Below, one piece after another: positions 27,223 through 36,200 of a stretch of DNA of 64,000 nt. The notes beneath the pieces were generated by a model, which was not told where the DNA came from, made no database searches, and was given only the letters and a program-made list of their open reading frames with translations. Source of the stretch: Vreelandella halophila (lineage in GTDB: Bacteria; Pseudomonadota; Gammaproteobacteria; Pseudomonadales; Oleiphilaceae); assembly GCF_009856365.1 (NCBI RefSeq), contig NZ_WMEX01000008.1, positions 124,001 through 188,000 on the forward strand, given 5' to 3'. Within the stretch, counting starts at the first letter, position 1. Each line of letters begins with the position of its first letter. The position numbers were made by a program, and so were the translations under genes.

Positions 27223-27250
27223 GGGACAGGTAAAATGCCCTACCTGTCCC
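27223..27250. repeat. Perfect 10-bp hairpin
   Basis: gggacaggta (27223-27232) and tacctgtccc (27241-27250) pair exactly around an 8-base loop. The shape resembles REP-type palindromes mobilised by RAYT transposases, but no other copy was noticed in the window. Confidence 0.5.
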
Positions 27251-27308
27251 CAATGCTCAGACACAGAACAGCCCGCCCCTCAAGGTTGGCCCAACTTATT
27301 GATTTAGC

Positions 27309-27336
27309 TCGTCGGGACGACAGGATTTGAACCTGT
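27309..27336 (-). pseudogene. 3' fragment of a tRNA (Pro-like)
   Basis: The minus strand reads T-arm acagg-ttcaaat-cctgt, then acceptor cgtcccg and acga. This matches the last 28 or so bases of a gammaproteobacterial tRNA-Pro, except that the CCA end is cga. No anticodon or D-arm precedes it. Like the tRNA-Val fragment 1.1 kb away, it looks like an attachment-site remnant. Confidence 0.55.
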
Positions 27337-27596
27337 ACGGCGTGGGTTTCAGGGTGTTCCATAGTATATAAATCAGCAACTTAAAAAAGGCACACCCGGT
27401 TTCTCAGGCTGCATCACTCACCGCGTGTGCTGATTCCTGTGCTGGACTCTAGCTATCTCAATCGGTAACGATGGCCACAGAAGCGACGGACCATAAAGTT
27501 ACCCAAGGAGAACTATTAGCCTACACGGAACACATAGGTGCACTTAACATGCACAGAACGCTCTGAATCATGACCAGGGATAAGAACCATCTAAGA

Positions 27597-28997
27597 TTAT
27601 TCAGCGCTGGCAACGACTCCCGGTAAGTACTCAATCGCGTCATGAATGATCTCCAGATGACGATGACACTCGGTGCGACTGCTTGCGCCCCCAAGGCAGA
27701 TCCGCACCGCTTCAGGAGCAGGGCCCCGCATCGTAAAGGTATCGGAAACCACTGCAGGGACACCGCAGGAGCGAAGGCGATTGCCCAACTCAACCCGGGT
27801 CCAGGGCGCTGGCACCGTAAGCCAGAGGTGAAACCCGTCGGGTTGCGCGCGGTAATCCATACCCTCCAGAACCTCCCTGGCCAGTAGTTGGCGCGCCCGG
27901 GACTCCTCTCTGATGGCCCGGGTCATCGCTCGCACCGTCCCGTCCTCGATCCAGCGCGTAGCGAGCCGGATCATGGCCGGGTTCCCCATCACCGCCAGTC
28001 CCGAGAGGGTGGAGTTGAGACGTGCTGTATAGCGGACGTTGGGAAGGACGAGGAAACCGATTCGAAGCCCCGGCCCCAGGACTTTGGCAAGGCCTGCTAC
28101 GTAAAACGTCAGATGCGGTGCCATGGTAGCAATGGGCGCCGGGCGTTGTTCCGGGAGGCAACCATATGGGTCATCCTCGATGATCGGGATGCCATAGCGT
28201 TGGGCAACCTCAGCAATCGCACGCCGCCGCTCCAGCGGCATGGTAACCGTAGTAGGATTATTGAGGGTGGGATTGATGTAGAGCGCCTTGGGGGGATCTG
28301 AGGCGCAGAGCGCGGCAAACGCCTCCGGGTCCATGCCTTGGGTGTCTGTCGACAGCCCCACCAGGCGCACCCCGAGATGCGCCGCAATGCCTTTGATGCC
28401 GGGATAGGTAACCGCCTCGCAGGCGATGCTGTCGCCGGATCGGGCCAGTGCGGCGAAAAGCCCCAACAGCGCACCGTGAGCGCCCGGACAGATCAGCACA
28501 TTGGCCGGGTCCACGCCTGTGAGTCGGTTGGACAGCCAGCTCGCCGCCGCCTCGCGATCCACCATGGTTCCACCGAACTCCTGGTAACGGAGCAAACCGT
28601 AAAGATCCTCTTCCTCTACCAGGCTGGCGAACCCTGAACGCAACCGGTTCATCAGATCGGGATCATGGGGTTCTGGGGGCATGTTCATGGACATATCAAT
28701 GACACCGATGGGGCTGCTGCGCTTAACCGGCGTGGAAGCCACCTCCCCCCTGACGTAACTGCCACTCCCAGGCCTCCCCCGGATCAGGCCACGGTCTGCG
28801 GCTTCCGCGTAGCCTCGTGCCGCCGTGGTGAAGTTGATTCCGAGGGCCCTCGCCACTGTCCTCAGGGCGGGCAGTTTCTGCTCCGATCGCAAATGGCCGC
28901 TTTGTATATCCTCATCGATCGCATCAGCGATCGCATGATAGGTGGGCCGTTCACTGCGGTGGATCCGGTTAGCCCATCGGTTGAGATCATTGCTCAT
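27597..28997 (-). CDS. MocR-family regulator divergent from the Nit1C cluster
   Basis: From the ATG at 28997 (ggagcacaggg upstream) the protein has 466 residues. It has an N-terminal GntR winged helix (LPALRTVARALGINFTTAAR, about 35-75) and a C-terminal aminotransferase-like domain with CPGAHGALLGLFAAL, INPTLNNPTTVTMP, EDDPYG and VAGLAKVLGPGLRIGF, the last holding the PLP lysine. It is distinct from the other MocR protein in this window. Divergent placement beside Nit1C, with 273 bases between starts, suggests it controls that cluster and itself. The effector is probably an amino acid or related amine. Confidence 0.88.
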   Translation of the reverse strand: MSNDLNRWANRIHRSERPTYHAIADAIDEDIQSGHLRSEQKLPALRTVARALGINFTTAARGYAEAADRGLIRGRPGSGSYVRGEVASTPVKRSSPIGVIDMSMNMPPEPHDPDLMNRLRSGFASLVEEEDLYGLLRYQEFGGTMVDREAAASWLSNRLTGVDPANVLICPGAHGALLGLFAALARSGDSIACEAVTYPGIKGIAAHLGVRLVGLSTDTQGMDPEAFAALCASDPPKALYINPTLNNPTTVTMPLERRRAIAEVAQRYGIPIIEDDPYGCLPEQRPAPIATMAPHLTFYVAGLAKVLGPGLRIGFLVLPNVRYTARLNSTLSGLAVMGNPAMIRLATRWIEDGTVRAMTRAIREESRARQLLAREVLEGMDYRAQPDGFHLWLTVPAPWTRVELGNRLRSCGVPAVVSDTFTMRGPAPEAVRICLGGASSRTECHRHLEIIHDAIEYLPGVVASAE

Positions 28998-29093
28998 CCC
29001 TGTGCTCCACTCTGGTTCAACGCTGACACCTCCTGCTTCCAAGGGGTGCATCCAACCCGCGCCCGTTTAGGGCAGGACACTGGCGGGGGGTAT

Positions 29094-29122
29094 CTGCACA
29101 CAATTCTTTGTTTCCGGTGCAG
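29094..29122. promoter_or_regulatory. Inverted repeat in the mocR-Nit1C intergenic region
   Basis: ctgcac (29094-29099) and gtgcag (29117-29122) are exact reverse complements 17 bases apart, midway between the divergent genes. It is a modest operator candidate for the MocR protein. A further GATCG-N5-CGATC palindrome is at 29152-29166. Confidence 0.35.
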
Positions 29123-29174
29123 CCTATACTTACGGCAATTGATGGGTCAATGATCGGATATCGATCGCAATGAT

Positions 29175-29189
29175 TGGCACGGAGCTTGA
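29175..29189 (+). promoter_or_regulatory. Sigma-54-like promoter of the Nit1C cluster
   Basis: tggcacggagcttga gives an exact -24 element (TGGCAC) and correct spacing, but the -12 element is TTGA rather than TTGC. It lies 82 bases upstream of the first Nit1C start. A GATCG-N5-CGATC palindrome is just upstream. Because of the changed -12 dinucleotide this is weaker than the sigma-54 sites in the purine locus. Confidence 0.45.
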
Positions 29190-29207
29190 ATTACTCCCGA
29201 TGAAGGC

Positions 29208-29231
29208 GGCCGGCGCTATGCCAGGCCGGCC
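29208..29231 (+). promoter_or_regulatory. Leader hairpin of the Nit1C transcript
   Basis: ggccggc (29208-29214) pairs with gccggcc (29225-29231) around a 10-base loop, followed by ttcctctta. It lies in the presumed untranslated leader, 40 bases before the first start, and might affect transcription or stability. Confidence 0.35.
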
Positions 29232-29270
29232 TTCCTCTTACAGCCATGACCGCTACCAGGAGTATCCATC

Positions 29271-29753
29271 ATGCCCGAAGTCAGTGCTCCCAATTATCAG
29301 AAGGGTGATTTCTACGTCGACTACGAGGAAAAGGTCTTCGAGGACGTCCAGGCCGAACCCGGCGAGAAAGCCCTGGTCACCTTTCATACGGTGGCTTTTG
29401 AAGGCTCCATTGGCCTCGTGAACCTGCTGCAGGCCAAGCGCCTCCAGCGCAAGGGCTTCGAGACCAGCATCCTGCTCTACGGCCCCGGCGTCACCCTGGG
29501 CGTACAGCGCGGCTTTCCCACCATCGGTGACGAGGCTTTTCCCGGGCACCAGAACTACGAGGAACAGCTCAAGTCCTTCATGTCCGAAGGGGGCAAGGTC
29601 TATGCCTGCCGGTTTGCGCTGCAGGCCCTCTACGGCCACGGGGAACCGGCACTGGTCGAGGGCATCCGTCCCATCAACCCCCTGGATGTGCTCGATCTCC
29701 AGCTGATTCACCGTAACGAAAACGCTTACGTCGTCCACACCTGGACCATGTAG
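29271..29753 (+). CDS. Nit1C protein, MSMEG_0572/Sll0783 family
   Basis: This 160-residue protein matches the MSMEG_0572/Sll0783 nitrogen-starvation family, recognisable by [20 protein letters not shown] and [20 protein letters not shown]. There is no signal peptide or membrane segment. It is always the first or early member of Nit1C clusters, in which a nitrilase, a radical SAM protein and others co-occur. These clusters have been linked to growth on cyanide as nitrogen source. Its biochemical role is unknown. The nitrilase gene starts 19 bases downstream. Confidence 0.9.
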   Translation: MPEVSAPNYQKGDFYVDYEEKVFEDVQAEPGEKALVTFHTVAFEGSIGLVNLLQAKRLQRKGFETSILLYGPGVTLGVQRGFPTIGDEAFPGHQNYEEQLKSFMSEGGKVYACRFALQALYGHGEPALVEGIRPINPLDVLDLQLIHRNENAYVVHTWTM

Positions 29754-29771
29754 GCGCAAAGGAGCAAGACG

Positions 29772-30809
29772 ATGGCCGAACCGCAGACCGTGCGCGTTGC
29801 CGCCGTCCAGCTGCAACCGGTGCTCGATTCACCGGACGGGACAGTGGAACGCGTGCTCGGAGAGATTGCCGAAGCCGCCAGAGATGGGGTGGAACTGATC
29901 GTGTTTCCCGAAACAGCGGTCCCATACTACCCCTACTGGTCCTTCGTGATGCCTCCCATGGCCATGGGACCAGCGCACCTGGCCCTCTATGAGCACGCAC
30001 CCACGGTCCCCGGCCCGGTCACCGATGCGGTGGCCGGCGCTGCCCGCAAAAACGGCATCGTAGTCGTTCTGGGTGTCAATGAGCGCGACCACGGCACCCT
30101 CTACAACTGCCAGCTTGTGTTTGATGCCGATGGGCGTATCGCACTCAAGCGCCGCAAGATCACCCCGACCTACCACGAACGCATGGTCTGGGGTCAGGGT
30201 GATGGCAGCGGGCTTCACGCAGTGGACACAACCGTCGGGCGTGTTGGGGCATTGGCCTGCTGGGAACACTACAATCCGCTCGCCCGCTATGCCCTGATGT
30301 CGGATCACGAGCAGATCCACTGTAGCCAATTCCCGGGGTCGCTCGTCGGCCCCATCTTTGCCGAACAACAGGAAGTGACCCTGCGTCACCACGCCCTTGA
30401 AAGCGGATGCTTCGTAGTTAATGCCACAGCCTGGCTGGACGCGGACCAGATCGCCAGCGTCACCGAGGACGCCAAACTCCAGAAAGGCATTTCCGGTGGC
30501 TGTTACACCGCCATCATCCAGCCCGACGGCTCTCATGCCACCGAGCCACTGCGCGACGGACCCGGGCGGGTAACGGCCACGATCAACCTGGACCTGATCA
30601 CCAAGCGCAAGCGCATGATGGACTCCGTTGGCCACTACGCACGCCCCGAGCTGCTGCAGCTCTGGATGAATGACTGCTGCCAGGACACCGTGACCCGTGG
30701 AGTAACCGGGGCGTCACACCACCATCCGATTCCGGAGGAAACACGCCATGAGCAATCCGAACCAGAAGCTCCTGACGGAACTACAGTCACAGGGCCTGCG
30801 CCTGGTTGA
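29772..30809 (+). CDS. nitC: Nit1-family nitrilase
   Basis: This 345-residue carbon-nitrogen hydrolase has its catalytic triad visible: Glu47 in FPETAVPYY, Lys129 in [11 protein letters not shown], Cys163 in ACWEHYNPL. It matches branch 1 nitrilases, which turn nitriles into acids plus ammonia. In Nit1C clusters this enzyme is required for cyanide assimilation, although the true substrate is not settled. The last 62 bases overlap the start of the radical SAM gene, which has a strong GGAGG inside the nitrilase coding sequence. The C-terminal 20 residues are therefore doubly coding. Cytoplasmic. Confidence 0.9.
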   Translation: MAEPQTVRVAAVQLQPVLDSPDGTVERVLGEIAEAARDGVELIVFPETAVPYYPYWSFVMPPMAMGPAHLALYEHAPTVPGPVTDAVAGAARKNGIVVVLGVNERDHGTLYNCQLVFDADGRIALKRRKITPTYHERMVWGQGDGSGLHAVDTTVGRVGALACWEHYNPLARYALMSDHEQIHCSQFPGSLVGPIFAEQQEVTLRHHALESGCFVVNATAWLDADQIASVTEDAKLQKGISGGCYTAIIQPDGSHATEPLRDGPGRVTATINLDLITKRKRMMDSVGHYARPELLQLWMNDCCQDTVTRGVTGASHHHPIPEETRHEQSEPEAPDGTTVTGPAPG

Positions 30810-31848
30810 AACGGAGACCGGGGCGCCCAGCCGCCGTGGTGGTGCCGGCCCATCGGACCACAAGGCGGTAACGGTGGACGGCCAGACCGTAATGGTTCCC
30901 ATACACACGGAGCTGGCCCGGGAATCCCCCTTCGCCACGGACAGGGACGGCAACCTGACCCGTGACGGCGAGTCGATCCAGACCATCGAGTTTGCCCACG
31001 AACCGCTTTTCTACCAGCGGCAGACTGAGGATGGTATTCCCTACTGGAAGATCGCCCAGCTTCACGGCAGTGATGTCCTGGCCACGACGGTTCTCCAGAC
31101 CTGTGTACGTTACAACCAGCGCAGCACCTCCTGTCAGTTCTGCGCCATTGGCCAGTCCCTCGAAGAGGGCCGCACTATCAAGCGCAAGTCCCCGGAGCAG
31201 CTGGCGGAAGTGGCCCGGGCTGCGGTGGATCTGGACGGCGTCCAACACATGGTGATGACCACGGGCACGCCAAACTTCACCGACAGGGGCGCCAGTGTTC
31301 TGTGCGAGAGCGTCTTTGCGGTGCGTTCCGCCGTGGACATTCCCATCCAGGCCCAGTGTGAGCCCCCGGATGACCCCGTCTGGTTCCGGCGCCTGAAGGC
31401 CGCCGGCGTCGACTCGCTGGGCATGCACCTTGAGGCGGTAACGCCAGAGGTCCGCGAACGCATCATGCCGGGCAAGGCCCAGGTCACCCCCGAGCAGTAC
31501 CTCGAGGCGTTCCAGGAGGCCGTGGCTGTGTTCGGACGCGGCCAGGTCAGCACCTACATCCTGGCGGGCCTGGGGGACAGCCGCGAGGCGATTCTCGAGA
31601 TGAGTGAAAAGCTGATCGAACTCGGGGTCTATCCCTTTGTGGTGCCCTTCGTCCCGATAACGGGCACACCGCTTGAGGACCATCCGTCACCGGACCCGAC
31701 CTTCATGCACGAGCTACTGCAGCCCCTAGGCCGGATGCTCTCCGAGGCTGGTCTCCATTCAAGCGAGATCAAGGCCGGCTGCGGCCGGTGTGGGGCCTGT
31801 TCATCCCTGTCCGCCTATGAAGAGGAGTCGATCAGCGATGTTACCTGA
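30748..31848 (+). CDS. Radical SAM protein, MSMEG_0568 family (Nit1C)
   Basis: This 366-residue radical SAM protein has a cluster motif that is CX9CX2C (C119, C129, C132: [14 protein letters not shown]) rather than the usual CX3CX2C, as is characteristic of this family. Later features are [18 protein letters not shown]-like [30 protein letters not shown] and YILAGLGDS. The C-terminus has three extra cysteines ([10 protein letters not shown]) that could bind a second cluster. Start ATG 30748 has ccggaggaaac upstream, inside the nitrilase gene. It presumably catalyses a carbon-nitrogen rearrangement in the Nit1C pathway; the reaction is unknown. Confidence 0.9.
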   Translation: MSNPNQKLLTELQSQGLRLVETETGAPSRRGGAGPSDHKAVTVDGQTVMVPIHTELARESPFATDRDGNLTRDGESIQTIEFAHEPLFYQRQTEDGIPYWKIAQLHGSDVLATTVLQTCVRYNQRSTSCQFCAIGQSLEEGRTIKRKSPEQLAEVARAAVDLDGVQHMVMTTGTPNFTDRGASVLCESVFAVRSAVDIPIQAQCEPPDDPVWFRRLKAAGVDSLGMHLEAVTPEVRERIMPGKAQVTPEQYLEAFQEAVAVFGRGQVSTYILAGLGDSREAILEMSEKLIELGVYPFVVPFVPITGTPLEDHPSPDPTFMHELLQPLGRMLSEAGLHSSEIKAGCGRCGACSSLSAYEEESISDVT

Positions 31849-32392
31849 TACCCCCGACAACACGGTAGTTCCCTTCCGCCCCGGCGCCTATACCGTCAGG
31901 CTGGCCAACCGGGGCTGGGAGCGGGATCATGCGCTGGCCCTGAGACGCCAGGTTTTCTGTGTCGAGCAGGGCCTGTTCAGCAAATCCGACAGGGATGAAG
32001 TCGACCGCCACGCCCAGCCAATCGTAGCCCTTTCCTGGTACTCCGGTATGGCGGACCAGGTCGTGGGGACGGTCAGAATCCACGAGGCCAGCCCCGGTCT
32101 CTGGTACGGCTCACGACTGGCTGTGGCCGAAGGCTACCGCCGCATGGCCTGCCTTGGCACCGAACTCATCCGGCTTGCGGTGGGTACAGCCCATGCGCGG
32201 GGCTGCACTCGCTTTCTGGCCCAGGTTCAGCAGCGCAATGTGCCTCTGTTCGAGTCCCTGCACTGGCAGGTACTTGAAACCATCGATGTACGCGGTCGGC
32301 CCCACGCCTTTATGGAAGCCGATCTGGCCCAGTACCCGCCCTGCGCGGAGAGCGAGCTGGGCATTGTCACCACCAGCCACCGGGTCGCCTGA
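31838..32392 (+). CDS. Nit1C GNAT-family acetyltransferase (MSMEG_0567 N-terminal type)
   Basis: The protein has 184 residues from the ATG at 31838, which overlaps the radical SAM stop by 11 bases. GNAT fold features: RRQVFCVEQGLF at the substrate end, VVGTVRIHE strand, RLAVAEGYRRMACLGTELI acetyl-CoA loop and AQVQQRNVPLFESLHWQ. In other organisms this domain is fused to the AIR-synthase-like protein that is encoded separately just downstream here, supporting joint action. The acyl acceptor is unknown. Confidence 0.85.
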   Translation: MLPDTPDNTVVPFRPGAYTVRLANRGWERDHALALRRQVFCVEQGLFSKSDRDEVDRHAQPIVALSWYSGMADQVVGTVRIHEASPGLWYGSRLAVAEGYRRMACLGTELIRLAVGTAHARGCTRFLAQVQQRNVPLFESLHWQVLETIDVRGRPHAFMEADLAQYPPCAESELGIVTTSHRVA

Positions 32393-33372
32393 TGCTTGAT
32401 GCGCTGGTTGAGGCCATCCATGCCAGCCCTGGCATCGCAGGTAAGGCCGACATCGCACCGGTGATGGAGCGGCTCGCCCCGCATGGTGCCGAATCCGGTG
32501 CTATCCGACTCGGTGATGACTGCGCGGCGATACCGGATGGCGACGGCTGGTTGCTGTTCGCGATGGAAGGCTTCCTGAACACCCTGGTTGCGGAAGAGCC
32601 CCATTTCGCTGGCTACTGCGGGGTTCTGGTCAACATCAGCGACATCGCTGCCATGGGCGGTCGCCCCACCGCCGTGGCCGACGCCGTCTGGAGCCGCGAC
32701 CAGGAACACATGACGCCCATTATCGAGGGCATGATGGACGCATCCAGCGTCTACAACCTGCCCGTCGTAGGCGGCCACAGCAGCACGGCCAGCAACGGGG
32801 AACAGCTGGCAGTGGCCATCATCGGCCGGGCCCGCCAACTGCTGACCAGCTTTGATGCTGCCCCCGGCGACCAGTTGCTCGCCGCCATCGACCTTCGGGG
32901 CCACTACCACGAACCCTGGTCCAACTGGGATGCCAGCTCAGGCCAGGACCCGCAACGCCTGCGTCAGGATCTCGCCCTGCTGCCGGAGATCGCGGAAGCC
33001 GGCCTTTGCCGTGCGGCCAAGGACATCAGCATGGCCGGATTAATCGGTACCGCCCTCATGCTTTTCGAAAGCTCAGGCGTTGGCGCCACGCTCTACATCG
33101 ACGATATCCCGATTCCGGAATCCACGGACCCCATACGCTGGCTCGTACACACTTTCCCCAGCTACGGCTTTCTTCTGGCCGTGTCTCCGGAACATGAGGA
33201 AGCTGTGATCAAACGCTTCGCCGAAAGGGACATTGTGTGTGCGCGCATCGGCACCTGCGATGACACCCGGACCGTGCGACTGCGCAGCAGCGAGGGTGAG
33301 CGTGAGATCTGGGACTTCCGTCAGACCTCTTTGACGGGGTGCCCAACCGTCACAACCGAAGAAGGAGCCTAA
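32392..33372 (+). CDS. Nit1C AIR synthase-related protein (Sll0787 family)
   Basis: This 326-residue protein starts at a TGATG overlap with the acetyltransferase gene. It belongs to the PurM/AIR-synthase-like superfamily: RLGDDCAAIPDGDGW near residue 40, LVNISDIAAMGGRPTAVADA near 80, VVGGHSSTASNG near 124 and AKDISMAGLIGTALMLFESS. ATP-binding Asp and Gly residues of the family are retained, so it probably activates an amide or carboxyl oxygen with ATP. It is a standard Nit1C member. It should not be mistaken for purine biosynthesis PurM, whose sequence and operon context differ. Confidence 0.88.
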   Translation: MLDALVEAIHASPGIAGKADIAPVMERLAPHGAESGAIRLGDDCAAIPDGDGWLLFAMEGFLNTLVAEEPHFAGYCGVLVNISDIAAMGGRPTAVADAVWSRDQEHMTPIIEGMMDASSVYNLPVVGGHSSTASNGEQLAVAIIGRARQLLTSFDAAPGDQLLAAIDLRGHYHEPWSNWDASSGQDPQRLRQDLALLPEIAEAGLCRAAKDISMAGLIGTALMLFESSGVGATLYIDDIPIPESTDPIRWLVHTFPSYGFLLAVSPEHEEAVIKRFAERDIVCARIGTCDDTRTVRLRSSEGEREIWDFRQTSLTGCPTVTTEEGA

Positions 33373-33374
33373 CC

Positions 33375-33662
33375 ATGCCTCAGGTCTGGTTTCACGTACG
33401 CTGGCCGGATGAGCGCGTGACCCGGTGTTACTCGCCGTCCACCGCGATCCGCGATTATCTGGCGCCGCAGACAGACTACCCTGTTGCCGATTTTCTGGAA
33501 CGCAGCCGCCAGGCGCTGACACAGGCCGGCGAGCGCGTCCGACAGAAATACGGCTATGCCTGCAGCAGTGCAGCGGACCAGCTCGACATGCTGGAGCACA
33601 CCGCACAACCCTTTCTCGAGCAGACGGATGCCATGATCCGTGTGGAGGAGTTTGAATCATGA
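33375..33662 (+). CDS. Nit1C small protein, MSMEG_0570 family
   Basis: The protein has 95 residues from the ATG at 33375 (GAAGGAG upstream, 2 bases after the previous stop). Family features are MPQVWFHVRWPDERVTRCYS, YPVADFLERSRQAL and CSSAADQLDMLEH. No known fold or function is evident. Its stop overlaps the flavoprotein start as ATGA, and the constant neighbourhood in Nit1C suggests a partner of one of the enzymes. Confidence 0.88.
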   Translation: MPQVWFHVRWPDERVTRCYSPSTAIRDYLAPQTDYPVADFLERSRQALTQAGERVRQKYGYACSSAADQLDMLEHTAQPFLEQTDAMIRVEEFES

Positions 33663-34972
33663 CTTGGCAGACGCCCTTTGCCCCCGTAAGTGACCAGATC
33701 CACTGGCCCGTAATCGTGATCGGCGGCGGCCAGGCCGGCCTTTCCGCCAGCTACTGGCTCCAGCAGCACAGCATCCGGCACCTGGTGCTGGAAAAACACT
33801 CGGTGGGCCACGCCTGGCGCAACAACCGCTGGGACTCTTTCTGCCTGGTAACGCCGAACTGGCAGTGCCGGCTCCCGGGCTTCCCCTATGACGGCAATGA
33901 CCCGAACGGCTTCATGCCCCGCGATGCCATCGTTGATTACATCGAACGCTACGCCGCCTTCGTCAAACCGCCCCTGCTCCAGGGTGTGACGGTTGAGACC
34001 CTGCAACGGCACGACTCCGGAGGCTACGAGCTGGTAACCACCGAGGGAAGGTTTACCGCAAACCAGGTGGTCATGGCGGTCAACGGCTATCACGTCCCCA
34101 ACTGGCCAAGGCTCAGCGAACGCCTGCCAACGTCCATTGAGCAGTTGCATTCATCCGACTACAAGTCCCCGGAAACGCTGCCCGCCGGGGAGATCCTGGT
34201 TATCGGCACGGGCCAGTCGGGGTGCCAGATCGCGGAGGACTTGCACCTGGCCGGACGCCGGGTTCACCTCTGTGTCGGCCGGGCACCCCGGGCGCCGCGC
34301 TGGTACCGGGGCCGTGATTCCGTGGACTGGCTGGAGGAAATGGGCACCTATGAGGTCACCGTGGACGAACACCCGGAACCGGCCTGGGATCTGCGCCACA
34401 AGGCCAACCACTACATGACCGGCCGTGACGGCGGGCGCGAGATCGACCTGCGTCGCTTCGCCCTGGAAGGGATGCAGCTCTATGGTCGGGTTGCCGACAT
34501 CCGTAACGGAACCCACCTGATCTTCGGACAGGATCTGAAACAGAACCTGGACGGGGCGGACGACACCTACTGCCGGATCCGGGAGAGCATTGACCGCTAC
34601 ATCGAAAAGAACAATATACAGGCCCCCTCAGAGCCCGAATACCGCCCCATTTGGGAGCCAGAACGCGAACCCAGGGAACTGGACCTGGAAGCCACCAGCA
34701 TCACCACTGTTATATGGGCAACCGGTTTTCACAGCGATTTCAGCTGGGTCCATCTCCCGGTTTTCGACGGCGCCGGGGAACCGGTGCACCAGCGTGGCAT
34801 TACACCAACGCCGGGCGCCTACTTTCTTGGTCTCCCCTGGCTGCATACCTGGGGGTCAGGGCGTTTTGCCTCGGTTGGCGACGACGCACGCCATGTCGTG
34901 GAATTCATTGCCAACCGTACGGAGGCTACCACAGAGGTATCAGCTTCCGAGCAGGAGGCCATGCGGGCTTAA
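33659..34972 (+). CDS. Nit1C flavin-dependent oxidoreductase, MSMEG_0569 family
   Basis: This 437-residue flavoprotein starts in an ATGA overlap. FAD-binding motif VIGGGQAGLSASYWL is at about 20-34, SVGHAWRNNRWDSFCLVTPNW follows, and the NADPH-binding motif LVIGTGQSGCQIAEDL is near 180-195; ATGFHSDFSW occurs near the end. The layout is that of flavin-containing monooxygenases. It closes the seven-gene Nit1C cluster, completing the canonical set. Convergent with puuD, with 28 bases between stops. Confidence 0.9.
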   Translation: MTWQTPFAPVSDQIHWPVIVIGGGQAGLSASYWLQQHSIRHLVLEKHSVGHAWRNNRWDSFCLVTPNWQCRLPGFPYDGNDPNGFMPRDAIVDYIERYAAFVKPPLLQGVTVETLQRHDSGGYELVTTEGRFTANQVVMAVNGYHVPNWPRLSERLPTSIEQLHSSDYKSPETLPAGEILVIGTGQSGCQIAEDLHLAGRRVHLCVGRAPRAPRWYRGRDSVDWLEEMGTYEVTVDEHPEPAWDLRHKANHYMTGRDGGREIDLRRFALEGMQLYGRVADIRNGTHLIFGQDLKQNLDGADDTYCRIRESIDRYIEKNNIQAPSEPEYRPIWEPEREPRELDLEATSITTVIWATGFHSDFSWVHLPVFDGAGEPVHQRGITPTPGAYFLGLPWLHTWGSGRFASVGDDARHVVEFIANRTEATTEVSASEQEAMRA

Positions 34973-35000
34973 TCACCCGAGACACCAGCAACGCTGCCAT

Positions 35001-36200
35001 TTACTGGCTCTGGAGCCACCGGAGCAGTCGGCCGCGCTCCTCCTCGCTCATTTCCGTCTGGTTTCCAAGTGGCATATACCCGGAGCTGATCGCCGTCAGA
35101 GATCGGCTCCGGTGGTTGAGCAGGTCTGCCTCCGACTCGAAAACCAGGCCCGCTGGTGGCGCCTGGAACCCTCCCATGGTGGGCTCTCTGGCATGACATC
35201 CCGAACAGTGCTCGGCGACCATGGCACTTGCAGAATCACTACTGACCGGCGAGGCAGCCGCACCATCATTCTTTTCGGCGATGCCTGGCCCATGCTCAGC
35301 AAAAGCGGTCAGGAGCGCGACACATATCAGCGCCAGCCCGGCTCCAACCAGAACGCCAGGTCGGCTTTGCCCCTGGTGTCGAAGGTTGAAGAAGTGCCGA
35401 ATCCAGGCCAGCAGAGCACCGACAACCACCAACAAGAACCACGCATACTCACCGCCGTAAAGGAAGGGATAGTGATTGCTCAGCATCGCGAATACGACGG
35501 GCAGTGTCAGATAATTGTTATGCGTCGAACGCAGTTTGGCGAAGCGCGCCCGCTCCGGATCAGGCTCCCGTCCCGCACCGACATCCGCGACGAAAGCCTT
35601 CTGTGCGGGAATAATGCCCCAAAAAACGTTGCCCGCCATCCAGGTACCGATCAGGGCCCCCATGTGAATGTAGGCAGCACGCGCCGAGAACAGCTGGAAA
35701 GCCAGCCAGCTCGCCAGGCTCAGCGTTACCAGTAGCGCCACTGCCAGGGTGCCTGCCCTCCGGCCCAGCGCACTGCGAACGAGGGTCTCGTAGACCAACT
35801 GGCCCGCTGCGAGAAAGCAGATGCTGCCAGCAATCGCGGCCGCTGGGGATTGGAGCCAGGTACCGTTTCCAACCAGATAGGACTGGGCCTGGACGTAATA
35901 GAGCAGCACGAGCAGCCCGGACCCTGTCAGCCAAGTGGTATAGGCTTCCCATTTGAACCAGTGGAGGGTCTGTGGCATGCGGGGTGGAGCGAGTCGGTAC
36001 TTGCTGATCTCATAGATACCCCCACCATGGATCGACCAAAGATCCCCCTTAACTCCCCGGTCCCGTTTATTGCGGGGAGGTTCCTCGAGGCTCAGGTCAA
36101 GCCAGATGAAGTAGAACGAAGCCCCGATCCAGGCAATGGCAGCTACTACGTGAAAAAGCCGGAATCCTGCATTAAGCCACTCCAACATCATTCCCTGCAT
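35001..36200 (-). CDS. puuD: Urate hydroxylase PuuD (membrane urate oxidase with C-terminal cytochrome c)
   Basis: This 399-residue protein has about eight TM helices over residues 1-300 with conserved HVVAAIAWIGASFYFIWLD, HGGGIYEISKY and HWFKWEAYTTW. The C-terminal soluble domain (about 325-399) has a CSGCH c-type heme motif and MPLGNQTEMS with a possible Met ligand. This matches bacterial PuuD, which oxidises urate to 5-hydroxyisourate and passes electrons to the respiratory chain instead of making peroxide. It is the last gene of the xdhABC-uraD-uraH-guaD-puuD operon, and its ATG overlaps the guaD stop (TGATG). The product is used by UraH. Confidence 0.9.
   Translation of the reverse strand: MQGMMLEWLNAGFRLFHVVAAIAWIGASFYFIWLDLSLEEPPRNKRDRGVKGDLWSIHGGGIYEISKYRLAPPRMPQTLHWFKWEAYTTWLTGSGLLVLLYYVQAQSYLVGNGTWLQSPAAAIAGSICFLAAGQLVYETLVRSALGRRAGTLAVALLVTLSLASWLAFQLFSARAAYIHMGALIGTWMAGNVFWGIIPAQKAFVADVGAGREPDPERARFAKLRSTHNNYLTLPVVFAMLSNHYPFLYGGEYAWFLLVVVGALLAWIRHFFNLRHQGQSRPGVLVGAGLALICVALLTAFAEHGPGIAEKNDGAAASPVSSDSASAMVAEHCSGCHAREPTMGGFQAPPAGLVFESEADLLNHRSRSLTAISSGYMPLGNQTEMSEEERGRLLRWLQSQ

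Noticed and set aside
27040-27264. 74-codon minus-strand frame
   Set aside because: It runs through the perfect hairpin at 27223-27250, has no ribosome site and composition unlike a protein; treated as chance.
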